NCBI GenBank assembly: GCA_023429855.1
Contig: JAEZDB010000339.1
Span: forward strand, 1 to 16,089
Source: Actinomycetes bacterium
Lineage (GTDB): Bacteria > Actinomycetota > Thermoleophilia > Solirubrobacterales > Solirubrobacteraceae
Reading direction: 5' to 3'
Length of the DNA: 16,089 nucleotides
Both the position numbers and the translations under genes were made by a program. The notes beneath the pieces were generated by a model. The model was not told where the DNA came from, made no database searches, and saw nothing but the letters and a program-made list of their open reading frames with translations. Of this stretch, positions 5,291 through 11,919 are shown piece after piece. Positions within the stretch are counted from its first letter, which is position 1, and each line of letters opens with the position of its first letter.

Positions 5291-7615
5291 CTAAACGAGG
5301 CGAAGCACGGCGCTCGCGAGAGCGTCGATCGAGCACGGCTTGGCGATGATCGCGTCGACGCCCTGGCGCCGGGCCTCGGCTTCGTGCTCCGGAGTCAGGT
5401 AGCCCGACGTGAGGACGACCGGCAGCTCTGGCCGGATGGCCCGCATCTGCGCGCTCAGCTCGAGGCCGGTGAGCCCCGGCATCGAGAGATCGGTGACGAG
5501 GGCGTCAAACGCGTGCGGGCTTGCCGTGAACGCCTCGAGGGCGGCAGCCGGGTCGGTGAAGACCGCCGGATCGCAGCCGTAGACCGGCAGGGCGCGCTCG
5601 GCCAGCTTGGCGAGCGCCTGCTCGTCGTCGACGAAGAGCACCCTCGGCGGGGCGCCGTCGCTGGCAGGCGGCGCCTCCGCGGCAGACTCCGTCGTCGGCT
5701 CCGCCGACTCGTCGGCGCGCTGGCTCGGCAGCAGCACGGTGACCGTCGTGTAGGCGTCGACGACGCTCTCGATCCGCACGGAGCCGCCGTGGCTGCGGAC
5801 GATCGTCTGCGTCGCGGCGAGGCCGAGTCCGGTGCCCTCGCCGGCGGCCTTCGTCGTGAAGAACGGGTCGAACGCGCGCAGCCGGACCTCTTCGGGCATG
5901 CCCGGGCCGTCGTCGCGCACCTGCAGCCGAACACACTCGCCGGCCGGGTCATCGCCCACGGCCTTGGCCGCGTCGATCACGACGCGGTCGACGAGCAGGC
6001 TGATCTGGCCGCCCGCCGCGCCGAGCGCCTGCGCGGCGTTCGTGATGAGGTTCATCAGCACCTGGTGCAGCTGCGTGCCGTCGCCGAGCACGATCGCGGG
6101 GCGGGCGGCAGCCGTCACGGTTAGGTCGAGGTCGACCGAGTGGGGGAGCGTTGCGCGGAGCAGCGCGCAGACCTCGCGGGCGACCGCGGCGAGGTCGACC
6201 TCGGCTTGCTCGGGTTCGTCCTCGCGGCTGTAGGCCAGCAGCCGCTGGACGAGGTCGGCGGCGCGGCCGGCACCCCGCCGGATCTCGCCGATGCTCGTGG
6301 CCGGCGACGCGCCGAGGTCGAGCTCCTTCTCAGCGAGCGCCGCATTGCTGAGGATCGCGCCGATCACGTTGTTGAAGTCGTGCGCGATACCGCTGGCGAG
6401 CGTGCCGATCGCCTCGCGCTTCTGGAGCCGCGTCCGGGCTTCGTGCTCGCGGTGGCGGTCGGTGGTGTCCTCGATCACGCCGAACATCCGCAGGGGGCCC
6501 TCGGCGTCGAACTCCACACGGCCCGCGACGGCGACCCACCGCTCCTCGGCGCCGCCTTCGGTCGGGCGCAGGATCCGGTACTCCTGGTCGAAGTCGGCTT
6601 CGCCGTCGAGCGCGGCGGCGAATGCGGCCCGGATCCGCGGTTTGTCGCCCACGTGGATCGGATCGAAGAGGTGCTCCGGGTCGCCGTCGGCGAGCAGGTC
6701 GCCGGCTGACGCGCCCATGATCTGCGAGACGCGGTCATCACCGGTGAGCCGCGGCGGACGCAGATCGACGGTGAAGCGCCCGAGCCCCGTCATGGCCAGC
6801 GCGGTGCGCAGCTGCTCCTGATACTCCCGGGCTTGGTCCTCGGACCGCTGGCGCTCGGTGATGTCGCTCGTCGCGCCCACGAGCCGCACGATCCGGCCGT
6901 CTTCGTCGAACACCGGCTGCATGTAGCTCTCCATCGTCCGGTACTCCCCGTCGTGGCGGCGCATCCGGAAGCTGACGGCACGGTCGGATTGCGCGCCCGC
7001 GCGCGCGTCGGCCAGCGGCTGATGGTCGTCGGGGTGGAGGAGGTCGCGGTAGCCGTTGCCGAGCAGGTGCTCCATCGAGCGCCCGGTGAACTCGGTCCAG
7101 CGGACGGAGAAGTAGTCGACCACACCCGCAGCGTTCGACGTCCAGACCATTTGCGGCAGCGACTCGGTGAGGTTGCGAAACCGCGCTTCGCTCTCGTGGA
7201 GGCGCGACTGCGTCTCGAAGAACCTCGTCCGGTCCTCGACGATGATGAGGATCGCCTCAAGCGTGCCGTCAGCGCGTCGCACTGGGGTCAGGGACGAGTC
7301 GATCGAGCGCGGCGCGTTCTCGGGAGCCCCCGGCGGCAGGTCGGCGTAGTGTCGCGTGCTGGTCGAGTCGCGGGCGGCGGCCAGGCGCTGCGACCACGTC
7401 GCTGCACCCGTTTGGCCACTGCCCTGGCGCGCTGAGATCTCGATGATCGAACGGCCTAGAAACGCTTCCGGGCCGGCGTCGCCCAGGCCGCTGATCTCGG
7501 TGACGTCGCGGACCGTCCCGTCCGGGTCGAGCAGGAGCGAGAGGCGGAACCCGACGTCGAACGCGAACGGCCGGTTCGGCGATCCCTCCGCGGGTTGCGG
7601 CGCCCCCGCGCTCAT
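5291..7615 (-). CDS. PAS-PAS-PAS hybrid histidine kinase with C-terminal receiver
   Basis: This 774-residue protein has no membrane helix, so it is probably cytoplasmic. It contains a divergent N-terminal PAS-like domain (about 20-135), a clear PAS/PAC (141-256, ending 'GATSDITERQ'), a third PAS/PAC (264-390) and a HisKA domain with 'LASGIAHDFNN', phospho-acceptor His412. The HATPase domain (about 505-632) has N522/N526, 'DDGPGM' (568-573), 'FDPFFTTK' (582-589) and 'GTGLGLA'. The receiver (657-774) has acidic pair D663/D664, acceptor Asp709, T736 and K759. All catalytic residues are present, so it should be active. It autophosphorylates and passes phosphate to its own receiver, but the output partner is not in the window. 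The ATG has a good GGAG six nt upstream on the minus strand. Confidence 0.93.
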   Translation of the reverse strand: MSAGAPQPAEGSPNRPFAFDVGFRLSLLLDPDGTVRDVTEISGLGDAGPEAFLGRSIIEISARQGSGQTGAATWSQRLAAARDSTSTRHYADLPPGAPENAPRSIDSSLTPVRRADGTLEAILIIVEDRTRFFETQSRLHESEARFRNLTESLPQMVWTSNAAGVVDYFSVRWTEFTGRSMEHLLGNGYRDLLHPDDHQPLADARAGAQSDRAVSFRMRRHDGEYRTMESYMQPVFDEDGRIVRLVGATSDITERQRSEDQAREYQEQLRTALAMTGLGRFTVDLRPPRLTGDDRVSQIMGASAGDLLADGDPEHLFDPIHVGDKPRIRAAFAAALDGEADFDQEYRILRPTEGGAEERWVAVAGRVEFDAEGPLRMFGVIEDTTDRHREHEARTRLQKREAIGTLASGIAHDFNNVIGAILSNAALAEKELDLGASPATSIGEIRRGAGRAADLVQRLLAYSREDEPEQAEVDLAAVAREVCALLRATLPHSVDLDLTVTAAARPAIVLGDGTQLHQVLMNLITNAAQALGAAGGQISLLVDRVVIDAAKAVGDDPAGECVRLQVRDDGPGMPEEVRLRAFDPFFTTKAAGEGTGLGLAATQTIVRSHGGSVRIESVVDAYTTVTVLLPSQRADESAEPTTESAAEAPPASDGAPPRVLFVDDEQALAKLAERALPVYGCDPAVFTDPAAALEAFTASPHAFDALVTDLSMPGLTGLELSAQMRAIRPELPVVLTSGYLTPEHEAEARRQGVDAIIAKPCSIDALASAVLRLV

Positions 7616-7913
7616 CGCCGCTCCAGCGCTGTGCAGAGGCCCTGGATGAACGTCAGTCCAGAGATTTACCGAGCATACGTCAAGTCGCCGTGGCGAAATC
7701 TCCGCCGATCGGTCAGCCCCTTGCAGTCGAAAATCCCTGCACTTGCAAACCTCGGCACAGCCCGCCTTGCGGGCGACCGGCGTTGCCTGACGGCGTCTGC
7801 GAAGAGGGGTGGCGACGCGCGTAAGGTCGGAGCCGAGGGCGATTTCCCCGTTCCCACCAGCGAACAGCCGGCCGCTCTGCGCGGCCGCACGGCACCACGC
7901 CGAGGAGGATCAG
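7616..7913. other. Divergent intergenic region, kinase / DUF892 gene
   Basis: About 300 nt separate the kinase start (minus) from the DUF892-type start (plus), so both promoters should lie here. Visible elements are a TTGACG on the minus strand (complement of 7679-7684) without a convincing -10 at proper spacing, and a perfect 6-bp hairpin GCCCGC-CTT-GCGGGC (7760-7774). GCCGATCG on the plus strand at 7704-7711 has no matching -35. I can assign no promoter with confidence and see no coding sequence. Confidence 0.5.
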
Positions 7914-7916
7914 ATG
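7902..7916 (+). promoter_or_regulatory. Strong ribosome binding site fixing the DUF892 gene start
   Basis: GAGGAGG (7902-7908) lies five nt before ATG 7914. The frame is open further upstream to 7809, but this is by far the best Shine-Dalgarno sequence and conserved residues begin only downstream of it. Confidence 0.8.
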
Positions 7917-8567
7917 ACGACCCAGGTACTTACGAACCGCGACCGATTGGTGATCAGCAAGTACCTGATCGAAGCCGGCAGTAAAGAACGCCAGCTGGAG
8001 ACCGCTCTCCAGGGGCAGATCACCCTGGCCCGCAGCCCCGTACTCCGCCACGCGCTCGTCGACCACCTGAAGGTGACGCGCCGGCAGATCGACGCCCTGG
8101 ATGCGCGCGTTGACGCGCTCGCGGCCGAAGACGGAACGCTGCCGGGGGTCGCGACGGCTGAGAAGGTCGTCGAGCTTGCGTTCGGCGTCGCCAACCGCGG
8201 TCTCTCGATCGCCAAGCTTCCGCTGCAGGCCCTCCGCGGGACAAGCCCGGCCGACAACGAGCTGCGTGCCGTGCGGGACTGCTACTGGAACGAGGCGGAG
8301 GAGATCGCCCACTACCGCGTGATCGAGACCGTTGCCGCGCAGATCGGCGACACCGAGACCGCCAAACTCGCCGAGCGGCATCGCAAGGAAGAGGAAGCGA
8401 TGCAGCGCCACCTCGAAGGGATCTTGCCCGGCGTGGTGCGCAGCGTGGTCGACACCGAGGCGCCCGACGCGTCGACTCCCGGCGCTGCCAACGCGTCGGC
8501 ACCCGCCGCGGCGGCCAAGCCGGCGCGCAAGTCGGCGAGTCGCGCCAAGGCGACCGCAAAGGCGTAA
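7914..8567 (+). CDS. DUF892/ferritin-like (YciE/YciF-type) protein with basic Ala/Lys tail
   Basis: This 217-residue, largely helical protein resembles the DUF892 ferritin-like family associated with stress. Helix-forming 'KYLIEAGSKERQLETAL' (16-32) is followed by 'HALVDHLKVTRRQIDALDARV', a linker with 'VVELAFGVANRGLSIAKLPL', then 'WNEAEEIAHYRVIETVAAQIGD' (125-146) and 'HRKEEEAMQRHLEGI'. Glu/His pairs (for example E25/H51, E130/H133, E160/H166) could form a di-iron site, but this is inference. Residues 180-217 are an Ala/Pro/Lys tail resembling histone H1-like tails, suggesting possible nucleic-acid contact. It lies 45 nt upstream of the next gene, probably in one transcript. Family assignment is moderate; function in this organism is unknown. 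Confidence 0.65.
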   Translation: MTTQVLTNRDRLVISKYLIEAGSKERQLETALQGQITLARSPVLRHALVDHLKVTRRQIDALDARVDALAAEDGTLPGVATAEKVVELAFGVANRGLSIAKLPLQALRGTSPADNELRAVRDCYWNEAEEIAHYRVIETVAAQIGDTETAKLAERHRKEEEAMQRHLEGILPGVVRSVVDTEAPDASTPGAANASAPAAAAKPARKSASRAKATAKA

Positions 8568-8612
8568 CGGGGCCCGAGGCGGCCACACCCACGATCGGCA
8601 GCGAGGAACGGC

Positions 8613-8951
8613 ATGCCACCACGCGGAGTGAAGAAAGACAGCAAACGCGGCCGGCAGTACGAGCACGTGAAGGCGTCTCAGCTCGACCAGGGCAAAAGCG
8701 AGAGCACGGCCGAAGAGGTCGCCGCGCGCGTCGTCAATAAAGAGAAGGCGCGCCACGGCGAGAGTCGCACGGCCTCGAAGACGTCGACGCAGGACCCCAA
8801 GAGCTCAGGGCAGCGCGGCGGCGAGCGTTCGGGGACCGACAAGCCAAAGGGCCGCACGAGGGACCAGCTCTACGCCGAGGCGCAGAAGCAGAACATCAGC
8901 GGGCGATCGAGCATGAACAAGCGCGAGCTGCAGCAGGCAGTCGATCGGTAG
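8613..8951 (+). CDS. Small basic protein with Rho_N-like C terminus ('plasmid stabilization protein'-type)
   Basis: This 112-residue, highly charged protein has 'KKDSKRGRQYEHVKASQ' (7-23), 'AEEVAARVVNKEKARHGE' (33-50), a low-complexity Ser/Thr/Gly middle, and 'TRDQLYAEAQKQNISGRSS' plus 'MNKRELQQAV' (82-110). The last part looks like the Rho-termination-factor N-terminal (SAP-like) nucleic-acid-binding fold. Relatives in chromosomes of many soil bacteria are often labelled plasmid stabilization proteins. I see no toxin, antitoxin or plasmid gene here, so that label should not be taken literally. A GAGGAA (8603-8608) precedes ATG 8613 by four nt. Likely an operon with the DUF892 gene; nucleic-acid binding is inference. 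Confidence 0.7.
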   Translation: MPPRGVKKDSKRGRQYEHVKASQLDQGKSESTAEEVAARVVNKEKARHGESRTASKTSTQDPKSSGQRGGERSGTDKPKGRTRDQLYAEAQKQNISGRSSMNKRELQQAVDR

Positions 8952-8961
8952 GAGTCCTACC
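8947..8961. repeat. 15-bp interrupted palindrome at the 8951 stop
   Basis: GGTAGGA-G-TCCTACC: two perfect 7-nt arms (8947-8953 and 8955-8961) around one central base, spanning the stop codon. The 1-nt centre suits a dimeric protein site better than an RNA hairpin. It lies 32 nt before the M19-type gene, so an operator role is possible but untested. Confidence 0.4.
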
Positions 8962-8992
8962 AAAAGGTTGCTGATCGGCCGGGAGCACGCCA

Positions 8993-11023
8993 TTGTGCGT
9001 AAGCGTGCTCCCCGTCACTCGCTCTCTCCTCGTCGGCGCCCTGCTCGCGCTGGCCGCGGCGGTGCCCGCCGCCGCATCCGAGCCGGTCTACTCGGTGGCG
9101 GGCGGGTGCTTCGCCCTCAAGGACCGCGACACCGGGCGCTACGTCGCCCGCGACGCTGGCGGCTACGGCCTTGCCGGAACGCAGGCTGCGGGCGCCACGC
9201 CCTTCCGCATGCAGGCGACGGCCCTGGGGAGCTACCTGCTCTACGGCCCCGATCGGCGGATGCCGCAGGCCACGAGTCCGCTGACCTGGCGGACGACGCC
9301 CGCGCTGCCGGCCGACTGGACGGTGCGCCGCAACGGCGAAGGGGCCGTGCGGCTCACGAGCAAGCTCAACGGCGCGGACCTCACGGTTGCCCCTGGCGGA
9401 CGCCTGACGGCCAGGGGTGGGGCTGACCTTCGCTGGTCGCTCGTCGCCGCCGACGGCTGTGCCGTCTTCCCCGAGCTGCAGACCGGCACGACCGGTACTC
9501 CGCTCAAGGGCGCGAGCCCGACCGCGCAGGTCCGCGGCTTTCTCGATACCCACACCCACGTGAGCGCCTACCGCTTTCTCGGCGGCCGCTTCCATTGCGG
9601 ACGGCCTTGGAGCCCTTACGGCGTCACCGTCGCGCTGAAGGACTGCCCTGATCACGGTGCCGACGGCAGCACGGCGCTCGTCGAGAACCTCATCTCCTAC
9701 GGCGACCTGAACCACCGCCACAGCGCGAGCGGCTGGCCGACCTTCGCGGGCTGGCCGACCCACGACTCCCAGACCCACGAGAGCACGTACTGGAAGTGGA
9801 TCGAGCGGGCGTGGCGCGGCGGGCTGCGGCTGATGGTCAACGATCTTGTCGAGAACCGCGCGCTCTGCGAGATGTATCCGCTCAAGCAGAACCCGTGCAA
9901 CGAGATGGTCAGCGCGCGGTTGCAGGCCCAGGCGATGCGCGAGCTGCAGGACTACATCGACGCGCAAGCCGGCGGCCCTGGCAAGGGCTTCCTGCGGATC
10001 GTGACGTCGCCGGAGCAGGCACGCCGCGTGATCAACGACGGCAAGCTCGCGATGGTGCTCGGGATCGAGGTCTCCGAGGTGCTCGACTGCCGTCTGCGCG
10101 GCTCCGCGCCGAAGTGCACGACCGCGCAGATCGACCAGCGCCTCACGGAGCTGCACGACATGGGCGTGCAGTCGGCGTTCATCGCGCACAAGTTCGACAA
10201 CGCCCTGGCCGGCACCACGTTCGACAGCGGCGTGACGGGCGTTCTCGTGAACATCGGCAACGGCTACGCCACGGGCCGATGGTGGAACGCCCAGACCTGC
10301 CCCGTGGGGCAAGAGGCCGACAACACGCCGCCGAGCCTCACGAGCAACAGCCTGGAGCTGTTCCGCTTGCTCGGTATGGGTTTCGGCAAGCAGGTCGTGA
10401 ACGGCTCGCTGCCCGTGTACCCGCCGGGCCCGGTCTGCAACCCCAAGGGGCTGACCGATCTCGGCAAGCACATGGTCCGCAAGATGGCCGAGCTCGGCAT
10501 GATCGTCGAAGCCGACCACATGAGCGTCAAAGCGCGGAACCAGACCCTCGACCTGCTCGAGGAGCTGCAGTACCCGGGCGTGATCAGCAGCCATTCGTGG
10601 TCCGACGTGACCGCGCAGGTGCGTCTGCAGAAGCTCGGCGGCCTGCTCTCGCCGTATGGCCGTGACGCCGAGGTCTACGCCGACAGCTGGAAGCGCGTGC
10701 GCTCCACCCGCCAGGCTGGTTTCTTCGGCATCGGCTACGGCTCCGACAGCAACGGGCTCGGGAACCAGCCCGGGCCGCGCCCCGGGGCGGCGGCTAGCCC
10801 GGTGGTCTACCCCTACACGACCTTCGACGGCGGAACCACGATGGCCAAGCAGCCGGCGGGGCCGCGCACGTTCGACGTCAACGTCGACGGGGTCGCGAAC
10901 TACGGGCTCTTCCCCGACTACATCCAGGACCTGCGCACACTCGCGGGCGACCAGATCGTCGACGACATGGCGAACGGCGCCGAGGCGTACCTGCGCCTCT
11001 GGGAGCGCGCGGTCGCCTGGTAG
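8993..11023 (+). CDS. Secreted M19-type (membrane dipeptidase) metalloprotein with beta-rich N-terminal domain
   Basis: This 676-residue protein has a signal peptide (about 1-29, 'LLVGALLALAAAVPAAAS'). Next comes a beta-rich domain (about 33-155) with 'CFALKDRDTGRYVARD', resembling fascin/beta-trefoil folds. An amidohydrolase-type barrel starts at 'FLDTHTH' (H187, H189). Other candidate metal or active-site residues are E359 ('GIEVSE'), H399, H509 ('EADHMS'), H534 ('SSHSWSD') and D585 ('GSDSNG'), the order expected for M19 peptidases. The protein is nearly twice the usual M19 length because of the extra N-terminal domain and insertions. M19 enzymes cleave dipeptides, often with D-residues, but the substrate here is unknown. 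TTG 8993 follows GGGAG (8980-8984) by 8 nt; GTG 9005 is an alternative that keeps the signal peptide. Confidence 0.8.
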   Translation: MCVSVLPVTRSLLVGALLALAAAVPAAASEPVYSVAGGCFALKDRDTGRYVARDAGGYGLAGTQAAGATPFRMQATALGSYLLYGPDRRMPQATSPLTWRTTPALPADWTVRRNGEGAVRLTSKLNGADLTVAPGGRLTARGGADLRWSLVAADGCAVFPELQTGTTGTPLKGASPTAQVRGFLDTHTHVSAYRFLGGRFHCGRPWSPYGVTVALKDCPDHGADGSTALVENLISYGDLNHRHSASGWPTFAGWPTHDSQTHESTYWKWIERAWRGGLRLMVNDLVENRALCEMYPLKQNPCNEMVSARLQAQAMRELQDYIDAQAGGPGKGFLRIVTSPEQARRVINDGKLAMVLGIEVSEVLDCRLRGSAPKCTTAQIDQRLTELHDMGVQSAFIAHKFDNALAGTTFDSGVTGVLVNIGNGYATGRWWNAQTCPVGQEADNTPPSLTSNSLELFRLLGMGFGKQVVNGSLPVYPPGPVCNPKGLTDLGKHMVRKMAELGMIVEADHMSVKARNQTLDLLEELQYPGVISSHSWSDVTAQVRLQKLGGLLSPYGRDAEVYADSWKRVRSTRQAGFFGIGYGSDSNGLGNQPGPRPGAAASPVVYPYTTFDGGTTMAKQPAGPRTFDVNVDGVANYGLFPDYIQDLRTLAGDQIVDDMANGAEAYLRLWERAVAW

Positions 11024-11094
11024 CACCCGGACTATCGCCGTCCCCTGATTTGCGGGGCAGACGTATAGCAACTAGACGGTTGATCGATGGGAGG

Positions 11095-11122
11095 TAAAGA
11101 CATCCCACCAGTTGGCCGATTC
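11095..11122 (+). promoter_or_regulatory. Sigma-28/sigma-D-like promoter for secreted protein-diguanylate cyclase pair
   Basis: TAAA (11095-11098), 16 nt, then GCCGATTC (11115-11122). This fits TAAA-N14-16-GCCGATAT of Bacillus sigma-D. It is the only site in the window with a full TAAA -35. Initiation near 11129 would give a leader of about 60 nt ending in the hairpin over the ribosome binding site of the gene at 11188. Confidence 0.55.
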
Positions 11123-11164
11123 TTGGAGTGCCTTCGATTTCAGGGGATTTCGTCGGTGGCATAC

Positions 11165-11183
11165 AAGGCCTTAGGGGGGCCTT
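11165..11183 (+). promoter_or_regulatory. Hairpin occluding the ribosome binding site of the 11188 gene
   Basis: AAGGCC (11165-11170) pairs perfectly with GGCCTT (11178-11183) around TTAGGGG. The G-run 11174-11179, the only plausible Shine-Dalgarno sequence, lies partly in the loop and partly in the 3' arm. In RNA this could limit ribosome access and allow translational control. Confidence 0.45.
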
Positions 11184-11187
11184 CTCC

Positions 11188-11910
11188 ATGAACTTCAGGG
11201 GACTCGCGGCCTTCGCCGCATCCATCGGCGCGCTCACGGTCGTGCCCGCACCAGCTTCTGCCGCGTCGATCGACATCGGTCGCCTGCTCTCGGTCTCCGT
11301 CGACCTCGGGCTGAAGGCCGCCTCAGGCGCCGGCCCCGCCGTCGACACGTCGTCGTACGGCCAGTGCGGCACCACGCACGCCCGGGTTTGGCAGGCCTTC
11401 CTCAAGTACGGCGACCCCGCGGACTACTGGTTCGCTCCCGGTGGCGACTTCGAGTCGGGCGGCGGCGGCTGGGCCTTCGAAAACGCCAGGGTCGTGCACG
11501 GCAACGATCAGACCGGCGTCGCTGGCGGCGCGAAGTCGCTGGCCCTCGGCGGCGGCCTCGTATCGCTCCGCGGCTCGGCCGTCTCACCGCCCTTCTGCAT
11601 CACCGACGAGCACCCGACCTTCCGCTACACGCTAAAGGCGAACGGCGCCGTCGGCGTCCTGCGAACCTTCGTGCGCTACACCGCAGTCGACGGCTCGACG
11701 CAGGAGCAAGAGGTGCCGTCGAACTCCGTGACCAACCTGCTGCCCGGCCAGTGGAAGCCGTCTGACCTCCAGCCGCTGGCGACCGCCCTCCCGATGAAGA
11801 AGGTCGGCGGGGTCGCCAAGGTCCAGCTCGTGTTCCGCAGCCCGCTCGGGGCCGTCGGCACCGGCTACCAGATCGACAACGTCCTGGTCGACCCGTATCG
11901 CACGCGGTAG
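11188..11910 (+). CDS. Secreted beta-rich (jelly-roll-like) protein of unknown function
   Basis: A 240-residue protein with a signal peptide (about 1-26, ending 'PAPASAAS') and no later membrane helix, so exported. The mature part contains a Cys/Thr segment ('QCGTTHARVWQAFLKYGDPADYW', split around 59-81), then 'GGDFESGGGGWAF', 'ARVVHGNDQTG', 'KSLALGGG', 'SPPFCI' and a C-terminal 'GYQIDNVLVDPYRTR'. This pattern is typical of carbohydrate-binding-module-like sandwiches and, from memory, occurs in many copies in Thermoleophilia genomes. No catalytic motif is visible. ATG 11188 is chosen because it begins the signal peptide; the frame is open to 11128. The next gene starts 9 nt after its stop, so the two are co-transcribed. 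A surface or adhesive role is inference. Confidence 0.75.
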   Translation: MNFRGLAAFAASIGALTVVPAPASAASIDIGRLLSVSVDLGLKAASGAGPAVDTSSYGQCGTTHARVWQAFLKYGDPADYWFAPGGDFESGGGGWAFENARVVHGNDQTGVAGGAKSLALGGGLVSLRGSAVSPPFCITDEHPTFRYTLKANGAVGVLRTFVRYTAVDGSTQEQEVPSNSVTNLLPGQWKPSDLQPLATALPMKKVGGVAKVQLVFRSPLGAVGTGYQIDNVLVDPYRTR

Positions 11911-11919
11911 CGCGCGGCC

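Noticed and set aside
7681..7711. GCCGATCG (7704-7711) with CAAG upstream as a further sigma-28 site
   Set aside because: The CAAG is about 5 nt too far away compared with the four consistent sites, and no flagellar gene follows.
11039..11063. Possible terminator after the M19-type gene (CCCC-N8-GGGG plus a few flanking pairs)
   Set aside because: The core stem is only 4 bp with bulged extensions and no T-tract, too weak to list as a feature.
8957..11071. A 704-codon open frame antisense to the M19-type gene, with similar long antisense frames at 651-2114 and 11632-12987
   Set aside because: The translations are Arg/His/Ala/Gly-rich with no domain or membrane pattern, as expected for shadows in high-GC DNA. 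The sense frames match known families along their length.
11024..11187. A c-di-GMP or c-di-AMP riboswitch before the secreted-protein gene
   Set aside because: I looked for the conserved GEMM and ydaO sequence blocks and did not find them. The only clear structure is the short hairpin at the ribosome binding site.
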